From Neoscytalidium dimidiatum (lineage: Eukaryota; Ascomycota; Dothideomycetes; Botryosphaeriales; Botryosphaeriaceae): a DNA stretch of 64,000 bases. The translations under genes and the position numbers were made by a program. Positions within the stretch are counted from its first letter, which is position 1; every line of letters begins with the position of its first letter. The notes beneath the pieces are model-generated. The model was not told the origin of the DNA. It did no database searches and saw only the letters and a program-made list of their open reading frames with translations. The stretch is taken from positions 1,426,001 to 1,490,000 of the forward strand of contig CM074697.1 in assembly GCA_037367355.1 (NCBI GenBank), read 5' to 3'. Of the stretch, positions 1 to 11,796 are shown piece after piece.

Positions 1-1560
1 GTATAGCAGGGGCCGCTTTGATAGATCTGCACATCAGGCACCCGGCACACCGGGCTCAAAGTGCCCGGGTTCACATACGTATGAGATCCTCCGAGCTCAA
101 CACAGCCTCAGCACACAGAGAGCTGATGGAGAAGCAAGTAAATTCACTTACGTCTTTCACAGCCGCATCACCCCGTTGCTCCCCTAATAACGCTGTGACA
201 CCCTACCGACTGTGATGAGTAAGAACGAATCCTCGCTACGTTGCATATCAACTCGGGAGCCTATTAAGACCCATTGCTAAATCGAGTACGCTTTGTGTCA
301 AATTGAGCGTCCTACAGCAGGATTGACCTGGGTCTAGAATCGAAATACATCCATTCCTGTTCAAAGCATTCAGTACGAATTTCCAATTTCTGCTGCTAAG
401 CGAAACTACCTGAGAGCGACCGATTCAGAAGGCTGGCGGGTCCTCGGGCATGCAACACAAGGAATCGGGCTCCCGTCACCTCGGAAATCGAGAGCGTGGC
501 AATGTAGCCGTATGAATAGTCCTTTAATATTACAAGACCAAACAAGAGATTCAGATGTGTTTGGTAAGAGAGTTGTTGAAATGTAATGATCGTCACAGAG
601 ACCCGGCCCTAGAGGTCTACAACGCTCTTTAGTCGTTGTGACAACGGCCTATAATCTTCAATCCTGATACAGGTACGGTGGCATTGTGTGTTATATCACA
701 AAGTAGTAGCACGAATAGGAAATAGGTCGTCTCAGAGCTGGAATAGTGCGTCGCTGTGGCTTTTTCGCGGCGCCGCGGTGTCAAGGCCTTTGCATCCCCA
801 AACGTCTTTTCGGCGCAAAGCAAGCTCAAATGTGAGAGAATGTCGAGATGTCCCAGTACCTGCCTGTACAGATTTGATTAACTCACTTACAATTTCTCGG
901 CTCCTCCTTACAATCAAGAGTAGAACTAATAAATTACTCTGTTCATATTCAGCAATGTTGCTCTGCGGGGGGCTCAAAACAGTTTTTGGTCTTGGCACTC
1001 GGCGAGTGTTTGAACATCTGCTGCGATTGAGCGGCTACTAACCAGAATTGGAAAGTCCAAACCAGTAATGTCTCGGCGAGGGATCTGCACGGCCCAGGCT
1101 TTGCGGTTTCGGGCACTTGTTATATATTATCCGACACGGCCGCGGGCCTCCGAGGGCACCTCTGCCCCGCGCCGATGCAGCAAACCAGGCTTCCCGATGT
1201 AAGGATTGAAGATACGGACACCTACACTGTTTTCAAATTCCCGACGACAAGGACTGTTCATCCCATCGCCGGGACTTTTTCACGAATCAAAATTTGCAGA
1301 AAAGAGGAGGGCGGATTAAGCATGCCAAGTATTTATGCATAAAACTTTACTCAACGTTTGAATCTAACCATTCCTTGTCATGCGGAAGCGGGTATTCTAA
1401 TGCCGACCTGTCATCCTTCCGCCGAAAATATTTGCTCACGATTAGGCAGGGGAAGGCACAGCCCCATTCAGGTACCGTAACACCATCTCCCGTTGAAGTC
1501 GCAAAGCCTCCAAAGAGCGTTGCCTTACATTGGGAAAGAAGAAGACACATAGGATAACTA
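1..1560. other. no gene recognised
   Basis: Only short open frames are present, with no family motifs, signal peptides or convincing splice structure. I see nothing annotatable apart from possible promoter sequence at the right-hand end. Confidence 0.5.
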
Positions 1561-1684
1561 AATATATAAGATGGCTTCCTCGCAATGCTAGAGTCAAAAA
1601 AAAAAAAACTAGTAAACGTCTGTGACGGCCACTACTCACGCTCATTCCATTCCACAGCATACGACTTTCCAACAGATAATTACC

Positions 1685-2206
1685 ATGCGTTTCACCACCA
1701 CACTCAGCTTTCTCCTCACGACTGTCTTGGTGGCCGGCGCAGCGATCCCCGCGCCCCAAGGTCCAGCTGACGAAGCTGCCGCCGCCGCCACCGCCCCTAC
1801 ACCTCCAGCACCTGGGGCCACTCCGCCCGCCGCTCCTCCGCCAGCGGCAGGAACTCCACCACCCCCTCCTCCTCCTCCTCCAGCGGGCAGTCCCCCTGCT
1901 CTGCCGCCAGGAGCAACTCCTCCGGCGCCACCGCCCGCCCCTGATGCGACAGCGCTAGCGGCCCCTCCGCCGCCTTCAGACGGAACTCCTCCTGCAGCTC
2001 CTCCACCACCGCCCGCTGGCACTCCGCCGCCGCCGCCGCCTCCTCCTGTTGCTGCCGCGGTACCGCCCGCTGCAACTCCTCCCCCTCCACCTCCCGCGGG
2101 AACGCCTCCAGCGGCGCCTCCGCCGCCGCCTGCTGGCGATGATGCTCTGCTGGCCGAGGATGAAGTTTTGCTTGCGGAAGACGATGCTCTTCTTGCGTCT
2201 GTTTAG
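1685..2206 (+). CDS. secreted proline/alanine-rich low-complexity protein
   Basis: 173 residues. The start is chosen at the ATG with a good Kozak context (TTACCATGC), because the protein then opens with a clear signal peptide (MRFTTTLSFLLTTVLVAGAA) followed by IPAPQ. The upstream part of the open frame looks like leader. A TATATAAG box at 1564-1571 lies about 115 bp upstream. The mature protein is almost entirely Pro, Ala, Gly and Thr: runs such as PPPPPPPPP alternate with AGTPP/AGSPP/APG units. It ends in an acidic tail with a short repeat (ALLAEDE, VLLAEDD, ALLAS). No catalytic domain is visible. Proteins of this composition are usually extracellular or wall-associated; that is an inference from composition only. 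The composition makes homology searching unreliable. Confidence 0.7.
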   Translation: MRFTTTLSFLLTTVLVAGAAIPAPQGPADEAAAAATAPTPPAPGATPPAAPPPAAGTPPPPPPPPPAGSPPALPPGATPPAPPPAPDATALAAPPPPSDGTPPAAPPPPPAGTPPPPPPPPVAAAVPPAATPPPPPPAGTPPAAPPPPPAGDDALLAEDEVLLAEDDALLASV

Positions 2207-3560
2207 CTCTCCACCACAGGATATATGATGAGCCAGACTACTACTATTTCTAATTCAGGGGTATGAAGCTGAGGGGGTTGACGTGGTTGAATCAGTTTAG
2301 TGATATGTGGACTCTGGTGCTTATGCGGCGCTGTTCAGCCAAAATTGGCGAAGCGAACACTCGTTAGGAATACAGTTTCTGATAGTTGAATTAACGTTGA
2401 TACTTCCGTTCTCTCACAGCAACTCAATCCTGTGATCCCCAGATGTGCATTGACTGCGCCACATTATAGTTGCATGCAAGTCTACCGTTGAATCTGTATC
2501 TGTGAGCTTGATATGATCACCAGCTATTTTCCCTTTTTTTTTGTTGAAATGTCTGTCGAGGTTTCTGTGGAATTGGTGGATCACCTCCCTCTGTGAAACA
2601 ATTTTCATGACAGCCTCCCTGAAAAAGCAAACAAATCACTGCGCACCACGTGTTTCCACTAAAGCCGGATACGATTCCAAGTAGATTTCATTTAGTATTA
2701 CCAATCAAACCAAGACAGGACTAAGACGAGCCAATTAGTCTCTAAAAAATTTAGCGTAGCGAACATACCTCATAAGAGCAAGATGGGACTGGATCTTCAA
2801 GCTATCTATACCAAAGTCTAGGACGTCCGCGGAAATAGCGCATGACATTTACGTTAGCATTTCGAAGAGCTGGGGCTTTGAGGTGAGATTAAACGCGTAG
2901 CCTTACGGGGCATGCGCTTAACAGTGCAGGAGTGCTGTACTCAGAATGCGTACGACGCAACGTTCTGCGATTGATTACTACTGCAGGCGTCGGGTGTCTT
3001 TTATTTCCCATATCATCCAATTTCGGACAAGATCAGTGAAACGAGAGCCGTAGTGATGACGCGCAAGCGGAAACAACCGCAGCGACCCAGCTCCCTCAGG
3101 ACGAGACGCCCGCAGCACACTCACGTCCGTAGGCGCAGCCACCACTCGCCACGGACAGGGCTTTGATCGAATGAGGCGCTGCATAGGGGAGCTGTAACGC
3201 CAGTGCGCACGTCGCAAGAGCCGTTTCGAAACAGCCGGGCCCCACAAAAGCTCCACCTCATCAGTAAGGCTACCCGTCATCTCGTTGATGCCGACTTCCG
3301 TCCGCGCAACGGCGTCGTCTTATTCTCAGGAGCAAGCCTCCTGGAAATTCCGAGACCGCTACGTAGCGTGCGGAGGTTCCACCGCTGGCTGGCTGCGGCG
3401 TTCGAGACGCGGAATACGTATCCTTCGAATCGACGGTCCGGGGATCCAGGTAGGCTTCTGGAGATCACGGATCACCATCGCGCTCGCGTCCGGCAGGAGC
3501 TTCAACCGCGATGCCTGAAGCACATCGTCCTGATCGTACGGGGGGAATATCGGGCGAACG
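2207..3560. other. no gene recognised
   Basis: Intergenic. Short frames only. Its right end holds the promoter of the next gene, with a TATAAG box at 3563-3568. Confidence 0.45.
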
Positions 3561-3672
3561 CCTATAAGAGAGGAGGATGCGCAGCCAAGCAGTCTTGTCC
3601 ATCATCAGCCTCATCAGCCTCAACTCAACAACACCACACTCGCTTTCCACAAAAGATCACTCGTTTTGCACA

Positions 3673-4177
3673 ATGTTCAAGCTCACCAGCCTCGTCTCCC
3701 TCCTGGCCGTCGCCGCCACCGTCTCGGCGACCCTGGACCCGGCCACCTCCAACACCAAGGGCAAGTACCCAAAGAGCCCCGGCTGCTCGCCGGCCAAGAC
3801 CAGCAAGGCCATCCAGGCCGCCGAGTGCTCGCACAACACGCGCGTCTCCGGCACCCAGACCTTCGCCGTCTTCAAGACCGACCACCAGTACGACAGCTCG
3901 CACGGCGCCCCCTACGGCACCTGCGAGGCCTACACCTGCACTGCGCCCACCGACTCCGAGCTCACCGACGGTGAGGACTACTGGACCTTCTTCTGGAAGT
4001 GAGTGATTCCTTTGATGTCATAGTGGTGTGTGGTGGATGACTGACAATTTTCTTTGTAGCGACAACGGCGAGAGCTCCGGTGTTGGCACTGGCTGCATCA
4101 AGAGCCCTGATGATGGCACTTGCGGCTGTGAGAACTCCGATGGCGAGTTCATCTATGGCGGCACCAACTGCTCTTAA
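3673..4177 (+). CDS. small secreted cysteine-rich protein (effector-like)
   Basis: Two exons, 3673-3998 and 4060-4177, with a 61-nt GT-AG intron (GTGAGT...TTGTAG), giving 147 residues. The signal peptide is MFKLTSLVSLLAVAATVSA. The mature protein contains eight cysteines (PGC, AEC, YGTC, AYTC, TGC, GTC, GC and NC near the C-terminus), consistent with four disulphides. Splicing restores the frame across FFW-N-DNGESSG, and the gene ends at ...GGTNCS-stop. A TATAAG box at 3563-3568 is about 110 bp upstream. No enzyme motif is present. Small size, secretion and even cysteine number fit the general profile of fungal secreted effectors or antimicrobial-type proteins, but no specific function can be given. 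Confidence 0.82.
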
Positions 4178-4918
4178 GCGCGCTGCATTTCTTCTGCAAT
4201 AGCATCTTCCTGGAAAAGCATTTGTGGAGTTTGCCTTTGAAATGTGTATGATAGTTTTTTGATGACAAAAGAGACACGGGAAACCGAGCAAATCCTGAAT
4301 CAAGAATGAGAATTTTGAAACAAACAGAGAATTTCACGTGAATTAGAGCGAGAATCTATTTTGGACAATTGAGAATGATACCAGTGCCTATTGAAAAGAA
4401 GACCCAGGCCGCTTGTATATGATCGGGACAAATTTTGGCCGGTGCCGCCACAGCCGCCATAATAGCAGCTTTCTAACTTGTGTCATTTTCTTTGACTTCC
4501 AGGTCCCCTATGGGCGCGCTCATATTGCGGGCTCTAGCTACTACCTTAGTAAGGTGCTTGGTGCCGAATACTTCGCTATCCCCCGCAGTGCTTTGGATCT
4601 TAAGATTATAAAAAGCCCTTGTGCCCTCGGACTGGAGACAATCTTAAGCTAATTCCTTGAATTATACGGCTCATATATAGGTATTAGTAGCATAGCTTTA
4701 CTGCAGATTGTCAGGGGTGACCTTGAAGTTTGGACGATTTTCGGCATCAACTTCTCTCGTTCCGCCCGAGAAGCAAAAGACAAAAGTCCTTGCCGATACG
4801 CTCAAACTTCCAAGTCGCCAAGCCTGTCCTACGAGACGAACGGTAGAATATCGGGACTAATCTTCCGGACGTTTTTACTCTATATAATTTTATTGAGCAA
4901 CGTTTCGCATTAAATGTT
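4178..4918. other. no gene recognised
   Basis: Intergenic stretch between the secreted-protein gene and the tRNA. No protein-coding structure was seen. Confidence 0.45.
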
Positions 4919-5016
4919 GCTTCACTGGCGCAATGGAAGCGCGTCAGACTTCTATTGGTTACACCTTAGTGTGAAATGGAATCTGAAGGCTGCGGGTTCG
5001 AGTCCCGCGTGAAGTG
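4919..5016 (+). tRNA. tRNA-Arg(UCU) with a 26-nt intron
   Basis: A full cloverleaf can be drawn. The acceptor stem is GCTTCAC (4919-4925) with GTGAAGT (5009-5015, one G-U pair) and discriminator G5016. The anticodon stem is TCAGA/TCTGA. The anticodon TCT lies at 4951-4953, followed by A37. The T arm is GCGGG-TTCGAGT-CCCGC. An intron of 26 nt (4955-4980) sits at the canonical position after nucleotide 37, so the mature length is 72 nt. A pyrimidine/T-rich Pol III terminator follows directly. The anticodon and stems support Arg-UCU. Confidence 0.93.
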
Positions 5017-5040
5017 CTTTTCTTTTTCTTTTTCTTTTCT
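5017..5040 (+). terminator. Pol III T-run terminator of tRNA-Arg
   Basis: Several runs of four to five T interrupted by single C immediately follow the tRNA 3' end. Confidence 0.75.
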
Positions 5041-6201
5041 CAGCCTATCGTGTAAATCCGCCCAGAATTTTACAAGTCTGAGGAGTTTCGTGAAGGCTTT
5101 ATATACATACTCTTCTAGATTTTAAAGGCTGTAAATATATAACAAGAATCATTCCAGAGAGCGGACGGGAAGCCTTGCAGCCTGCGACTGATGATTGTAC
5201 GTGGTGTAAAGTGTCGCAAAAAAGGTTTTTAACAGCAAGCGATCACTTCCCTGTGAGCAGCAAGGCTACTCATACATTCTTTACATGTTTATACTCCCCA
5301 GTCAATGGGAATGTGTGATCTACAGTTATCACTAACGAGAATCGGGGTTTGGATATTGCTTATGAGTGAAGGTGATGAGGGAGGAACTCGTCACGGGTTT
5401 GGACGAATGCTACAACCCACTGTGACAAGATAAACCTACCATACGCTCGGCTTCCAACCGTCTACATTTTTTCAACTATGCACTACGACAGAGCCCAGAC
5501 AGAAGCTAGGCCAGGGAGTTAGACAGTATCATTGCCAGAAACCAGCGCTATAAACAGTGCGGCGTCGTACTTTTTCAGTTCGACACAAAGTCTGTGGCTG
5601 GACCTACATTTGCCTCGCAACTTTATTGAAATGCTGTTGAGGCTATTCACGAAGTCTGCAATTAGGTCATTGATTTGCGCATACTACCTGAGGAGGGGCT
5701 GAAGAAGGTGGAGAAAGGGATAGAGGGGTGAAGTTATTTACATGGAGGTAAGTTCTGGAGAGGCTGGGCAAACCTGTACGTCTGCGACGTGAGAAAGGAG
5801 GGAGAGAGCCTTTTCTTTTTCTGTACGTGGGGCATTGATAAGTTCGCGGTCCGCGAAGGACCGTTCCGGCCATTCCGGCCTGGGGAAATGGCCTTGCAGC
5901 TTACGCCCCCCTCCATATGACACAAGGTTTATCGTTCTCAACTTCAGTCGTTTGCTGCAACAGGATACTTAACATCTCTTCCCCAAACCATACTCGGGGC
6001 TGTCAAAGCGGTACTATGAATTAGCCAACATAGTTTCCTCATGATGTGCAATTATTCAGGGTGATTTCGCTTCCAGCGCATGTTGCATTGACCTTTCCGC
6101 TATCTCTGCATGTGCATCCCCGTTCCTCTTGCTTTATCTGCGCGGCATTCTTTACTCATAACCGTACTTTCCATCAGCGGCCACAGCATCAAGATGAGAC
6201 T
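5041..6201. other. no gene recognised
   Basis: Contains the short dispersed repeat at 5537-5585 and otherwise only short overlapping open frames without motifs. Confidence 0.45.
5537..5585 (-). repeat. third, diverged copy of a 71-bp dispersed repeat
   Basis: On the minus strand this matches the first ~35 nt of the direct repeats at 21987 and 22303 almost exactly, including the core CTGAAAAAGTACGACGCCGC. It is diverged beyond that. Confidence 0.6.
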
Positions 6202-6564
6202 TTAGCCCGAGATGCTGAACGGAAAAGAGTAGTGAAAGGTTTCATCAGCGGCCGTTATCTGAATCCCGTAGACACTGGCCCCAGGGCTCGCCGATGGAAT
6301 CCATGTGCGGGACCCAGTATTATCGATGTTCTCGGCGATGGCCCCGATATTCTCCAAGGTCGAAGGACTAGATCCTCCCAGCAGGTTGAGGCTGACCGTG
6401 CCTTCGGTGGTTGGTTCCCACCTGATAGCAAAGGGTGAACCGGCAGTCAGGACTTGGCCTGATTCCGGAGCAGTGATGGGGTTGCTGCCTCCAACTTGCG
6501 CTGATACAAAGGTGAGCCCACCGGCGACAAGGCTGGCGAGGAGGGACGTCTTGTGGTAGTACAT
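6202..6564 (-). CDS. secreted Kre9/Knh1-like N-terminal domain protein
   Basis: 120 residues in one exon. The chosen ATG (6564) begins MYYHKTSLLASLVAGGLTFVSA, a signal peptide with a likely cut near VSA-QV. The rest matches the Kre9/Knh1 (Ser-Thr-rich membrane-anchored family) N-terminal domain: NPITAPESGQVLTAGSPF, IRWEPTTEGTVSLNLLGG, ENIDNTGSRTWIPS, and YGIQI near the end, closing at FSISG-stop. Many family members continue into a Ser/Gly-rich tail with a GPI signal; none is present here, so the product is probably a free extracellular protein. The family is associated with fungal cell-wall beta-glucan assembly. A TATA-like element (minus strand ATATATCC) lies near 6700-6710. Confidence 0.8.
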   Translation of the reverse strand: MYYHKTSLLASLVAGGLTFVSAQVGGSNPITAPESGQVLTAGSPFAIRWEPTTEGTVSLNLLGGSSPSTLENIGAIAENIDNTGSRTWIPSASPGASVYGIQITAADETFHYSFPFSISG

Positions 6565-7530
6565 GGTAAAGAGATCCGAAATGTGATATACACCAGTCAA
6601 GCGAGGTATCGAGGGTTGACAATGAGTCTTCTGATGTTTGCAAATTCTATTGTGTTCTCTTGGGCGACGTGAAAAGGGGAAGGGCGTGGGCAGGCCGGAT
6701 ATATATGTGGTCTGTCTTGTGAAGCAATCAGTTGGTGCCTAGCAAAGATAGCGATCAGCACCTACAGGGTAGGGTTAGTGTGTGTGGTACAGCAGTGGCA
6801 AAAAGTGGGTAGCTGACAACGGCTATGCAGACTTCATGTTTGACATCGCATGCAATCTACATGACCTATCTTTCGCGAGTATATTTTATGGAAAGGCAAA
6901 CTCGTGAACAGACAAACGTAATAACGGTGTAAACAAGAGACAATGTGATTGTATAAGAGGCCTCTGTGCGAGTTGTCTGAAGCCCAAGTCGGACCTTGAG
7001 CTAATGAGCAATCACTCGTCACTAAGAATCCCCAGTATTTCTTTGTCTCTGGGGTCGGATCGGAGTTGCTTTTGATTGGGTAATGAATTCTCGTATTACT
7101 GTGCGTTGCGACAGAAGGATCGACGCTCTGAATTTGCATTCTCACTTGATCCAGCAGGTGGGGGCCAACTCGATCGATCGTACCACCTTTTCAGAGCCCG
7201 GTTTCTGCCTTCGAAAGTGGGCGTAAGCCCCAGACCCTGCAAGCTGTGGGCGTATATGGCAGAGTGTGTGAAGAATAAGTAACAATAACGAACAGATATC
7301 CGCTTCTGCATAAGACAGCGCTAGGCCGAAGTCATGTCCTGTGCCTGAAACTTCTCTTTTCAGATTAAACGTCTCTGTACTTCACGAGAGGACATTGAGT
7401 ATAAATAGTCGTGAAGACTCGCAGCTTCCCTATAGAGGCGATTGCCAGAGAAAACAATTTACATTGGCGGCCGGACGCTTCATCCCAACCCAGTAAAGCG
7501 AAGACCGGCTCTTGAATAATTTAGCCCCCA
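6565..7530. other. no gene recognised
   Basis: Promoter side of the Kre9-like gene and the 3' flank of the P450 gene. No coding structure was recognised. Confidence 0.45.
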
Positions 7531-9349
7531 TCAGCCCTCCCTCTTCTTCAAAACCATCATCAGCGGCGGATTCGTCAACGTAAACGAATCGATACACCCC
7601 TCGTCGAACTCCCGCACCCCCTGCCCTTCCGCAAAACTCAACTCGAACCTCGTCACCACCGCCGCGATCACCGCCCGCAGCTCCATGTACGCCAGCTGCT
7701 TCCCGGGACACGTGCACGCGCCCCGCGTGAAGGGGATGAACGGCACCGTCTCGGCGGAGAGATCGACGCCCTCGAACCGCTCGGGCCGGAAGGACGCCGC
7801 GTCCGCGCCCCAGAACCGCGTGTCGCGATGCAGCGTCCACGGTGGGATCGCCACGATCGTGCCGGGCGGGATGAACGGCCCGCCGTTCGGGATGGTGAGG
7901 CCGGTGGGCGGGGTTTCGCGAACCAGGCCTTCGCAGGCGGGCGGCTTGAGGCGGAGGGTCTCGTTGATGACGTGGTCGAGGTAGCGGACGGAGGCTAAGG
8001 ATTTGGGGGAGGACAGCTGGGCAGGGGTCAGGGCGTCGAGTTCGTCGCGGAGCTTGCGGCAGACGGCGGGCTCTCGGGTCAGGTAGAAGAGCGCGTTGCT
8101 CATGGCTGAGGAGGAGGTGTCGCTGCCGGCGAGGATGAGCAGGCTGGACGTGTTCTCGAGGGAGGCCTGGTTCTGGCGTTTGGAGGGATCGGAGGCGTCG
8201 TGTTGACCTTTGAGGATCCAGCTCGCAATGTCGGTGGGCGTGTCATTGGCGGCGTCGAACGTCTGAACCCAGTTTGCTTAACCACTTGACTCAACTTGGC
8301 TTCGGAATGGGTCAGGTGCAGGGAGCGTTGCCATGGCTTACCCGCTGCTTCATTCGTATGGCCTCATTACACCAGTCGAAGAATGTCTTTATTTCGCCAC
8401 CCCCGCCTGTCTGGCTTAGCATCCTGAACAGCCAGGGGACCGGGCTAAGGATGCCCAACGCCTTCATTGCTGAGTGGAGTGCTTTGAGAGATGTAGATCG
8501 CCCCTCTACCTCGACTATACCTTCGCCGCGTTTGAGCATGCCGAAATCGTTGTTGTAAGATATACGTCCCATGGCATCAAACGAGAAGAAATTAACCCAA
8601 TCTGTGATGTCAATTGGCGACCCTGAGCGGGCCTCAAGGCCCTCGACAAGTTCATTGACTGTTCTCTCAACGCGGGACTCATAATCGGTAAGAGCTGATA
8701 CACATTAGAGTCGAGTTTCGGAAAGGGTAGTGGGGCGGAACTTGCCTTTGCTCCTTAGACCTCTGTCGAGGACCTTTCTCATCCAGGAGTGAGCGATAGG
8801 GTTGGTAGTGTTCAACACATGCTTGTTCTCCTCCGGGCCGCGAATATGGTCGTAGAATGGTCCTCTCCTGCACTGCGACTTGGGTCCATAGAGCAGAGGG
8901 ATGGCTGAAGGATTCAGGATGGATATCTCTCGAGGCCCGACGCGGACATAATCGCCATACTGATTATGCAATTTTTCTATCTCGGCAAAGAGCCGGACAT
9001 TACTTTTAATGGCAATGTACACGCGATAGAAAGACGTAAGTGCGGCCTGCCACGGGCCCGGAAAGCCGCGTATTGGTGAAAAGAAAAGCCGGTAGATAGC
9101 CATGCTACCGAAGAAGCCAAGGAGAAAGTTTATTGAAAATTGCAGCACCCGCTGAGCTGCCAAGACATAGCTATAACTTGGTACGAGTACCAGGAAGGAT
9201 ACCAGCAGGACAAGGTTCCAAAGGCCCAGAACATACCAGCCATGTCTATCGAGTCGCAGGCCAAGACTAGATATGTGCACAATCGACCCGAAGAGAAGCG
9301 ATGTTAAAGGTAGTTTGATGACGGCGTGCGCTTCCAACGATGTTGCCAT
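7531..9349 (-). CDS. cytochrome P450 monooxygenase
   Basis: Three exons (9349-8746, 8694-8342, 8262-7531) give 562 residues. The N-terminus holds two to three hydrophobic segments and the proline-rich hinge SPIRGFPGPWQAAL, so it is an ER-membrane P450. The I-helix is LLILAGSDTSSSAM, ExxR is ETLR and the meander is FRPERF. The haem-binding loop is PFTRGACTCPGKQLA, with the ligand Cys in the second CxG. The usual Arg two residues before the Cys ligand is replaced by Cys. Intron 1 (8745-8695, 51 nt) must be GC-AG (GCAAGT...CTAATGTGTATCAG), since no GT donor keeps the frame. Intron 2 (8341-8263) is GTAAGC...CAG. It lies on the left side of the putative RiPP cluster, so a tailoring oxidation is plausible. 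Substrate unknown. Confidence 0.88.
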
Positions 9350-10743
9350 GTCGGCAATTGAAGTTGTCAAGGTGGAAAGTCAGCGGATGTAGCCGACGAG
9401 TCTATTTATACTTCGGCAAGCACGCAAGACCTCCGATTAGTGCAAAGTTTCTGCCAAGGGGCGGTCGATAAAAACGGTTATTATTGCGAGCCGCGGGACA
9501 AGGATACTGCTCCTTTTAATCCCACCATTCTCCCGGCTTTTGGAGCATTCACGATTGCTGATAAAGACGGTGCCTCAGTTCTGACTACACATGGGCTGAT
9601 CACGTATTTATTGCAGCCTATGCAGTGCACAAACAAAGTGTGCAGATTTTTTTTTTTTCTTTTGACCCCACGGGATGATCCACTGCTGATAAGAGAAACG
9701 CACGGTGAGTAAGCACTAAGCCGAGGGAAGCGAAAGCGGAGCAGCTGCATAATTCGCGAGTTCCATTCACCGGTCTTCAAAGGCGACTCTGCTGATTTCT
9801 GCCGTTACGAATGGAGGATAGGCTTCAGACTCCACTGTAATAGCTCTCGTGAATGTTATTCGTGATGCCTAAAATCCGTCGTAAGATTTGTTAGCTCGGG
9901 ACAATTGCGGCGCGACAAGCTTAAGGTTTACTGTTTTCACGTATTGTGCAAACCATGCAAACCAAGGTCTCTATCAGAAACGATGTATCGCACCAAATAA
10001 ACCCTCTTTCTGAAGATCATTTTGCTCGTTTTGAATTGACCGAATTCAGTGCCTCAGTCTCGCATGTATGATAATTGCCCGGCGCGTTTCCTGAAGCCGT
10101 AAATGTGGTGAGGCGTTACTAATCATATTGACGAAGAAGCGACTGCGAGACATGGCTATAATATTTCGTAGTGGAATCGTCTTAGTCCAATAGAAGACGA
10201 AAACTGGCTGCCTACAAACTCCCTGCGACGGTATTGATAGCAGCTTAGTCACTGGATCTTTCCCTTATTACATATTACCTCAGCCAGTCGATTCAAGTAG
10301 TGTGCAACAAACCTTGACTTTCATCCTCTTTGCATCAATCAAAGCGTGCTTTGGGTTTGAAACCGCCAGTCAGCTGTGTCCACCTTCTTGAAAGTGACTG
10401 TAACGCAGACTTCAAAAACGCATCACCCTACCACGCTGTTTTTATTGCGTAATATGGACGAGGAGGTTAGGCAAATCGGAGATGCTGTCAGAAGTCGATT
10501 CTCTAGCAGGTCTGGAGTCCATACATGATCTTCCAATTAATTCGGAGTCTAGCAACAACGTGACTGGATAGCATGATGAGGGGAAAACGCTGTACAAGTG
10601 TCCCAGCAAGATGGTTACATTCTCGGTGAATAAGGAAGTAAGACTGTTCTGAACAACCTGAGCGCGTAGACAATACGTAGGTCCATACATAGTCTACTTA
10701 GTATCAAAAGTCGGAGGATATTGAGATTACTGTTCATATCCTT
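9350..10743. other. no gene recognised
   Basis: P450 promoter region and spacer before the O-methyltransferase. Only motif-free short frames are present; a T-rich run lies near 9648. Confidence 0.45.
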
Positions 10744-11512
10744 TCAGTAAGGATAGTATACGCTCATTGCGAACCCTCCACTGTACGGTAGAGTCACATT
10801 CGTGAACCCGCTCTCCGGTGCATGCAGATATGACAACAAGTCCTTATACCCCTCTGCCGATGCCACAGTGTTATCGGTCAGCACAACCGCTCCAGGCTTT
10901 AACTTGGGTAGCACCAGCTGCAGTGTTGGCAGAGCTAACGGAGACCAGACTAACGCATGTCAGCTTCCTCCTTCCCAACCACTTCTCTTATCATAGTAGT
11001 AACGACGAGCACTTACTGTCTAGGAGCAGCAGATCCACATCCTCCACATTAGATTTAAGTGTCTCCAGCAGATCTCCAACCCTCAAGTCCACTACGCCCT
11101 CTACATCTTCCCCACACTCCTTCCAATATGCTCTCGCCTTCGCCGCCTTCTCTTCCTCCTTCTCCGTCGCAATGACTCGCCCCTTCGTCTTCAGCGACGC
11201 TGCATTCCTCCCCACCGCGAGCGCAAGATAGATAGTACTGACGCCAAAGCTCGTCCCAGCCTCAACGACCGTGGTGGCGCCCTTTGCGCGGATCAACTGG
11301 TACAGGAAGTGGCACTTGTCCTCGTCGAGCGCGATGAACTTGTCGCGCATCAATCCATCAAAGTCCGTCGCCGCAGCGGCATCGCTGGAGACGAAGCGTT
11401 TGGACTCTTTGTCTTTCTTCAGCTGCGCCTCTTGTTCGAGGGAGAGCTGGTGCAGAGAGGTGAGGAGGCGGTGAATGTGGGGTGGAGCATTGATAGGGGA
11501 AGGAGATGACAT
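10744..11512 (-). CDS. SAM-dependent O-methyltransferase, family 3 type
   Basis: Two exons (11512-11017 and 10949-10744) with a 67-nt GT-AG intron; 233 residues. The ATG at 11512 gives MSSPSPINAPPHIHRLL. SAM-binding motif I is VVEAGTSFGVSTIYLAL, and RVIATEKEEEKA (acidic end of strand 2) and VDLLLLD follow. After the splice the protein reads IWSPLALPTLQLVLPKLKPG, then AVVLTDN, and ends GGFAMSVYYPY-stop. This is the usual order and length of small cation-dependent or YrrM-like O-methyltransferases in fungi. No transmembrane segment is seen. It lies between the P450 and the RiPP-like genes on the same strand as the P450. A role in tailoring is inferred from position only. Confidence 0.85.
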
Positions 11513-11796
11513 TTTGGGTCGCGCTTTGTTGAATTGCAAGATGGTGAGTTGTGCTGATGTTGTTGTTGACCAAGGAATTCTCTGTAAATATATGGGTGAG
11601 GGGTGCGTCGAGCTTATGCAGCTATGAGTCACCTGATGGCGCGGCTTCGCATGTCGCCGAAATCGGGTGCTCGGCATTGAAAAGAGGTAAGTAAGATGTA
11701 GAGAAGCTCAACGTAGTTCTCCGCGGAGCTGTCTTTCGCCAGGGTCATGCCTGTGGAGCCTTTGTGAATATACGTCATTTTTCTATGTAGCTCACA

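Noticed and set aside
1642..2090. Gly- and Glu-rich frames opposite the proline-rich gene
   Set aside because: They are antisense translations of a CCN-rich repeat; the plus strand has the signal peptide.
3203..4006. 267-codon plus-strand frame
   Set aside because: It is a compositionally biased Pro/Ser/Arg shadow of the secreted-protein exon 3673-3998, which has a signal peptide and a clean intron.
7685..7984. Plus-strand 99-codon frame
   Set aside because: It is a shadow of the last P450 exon.
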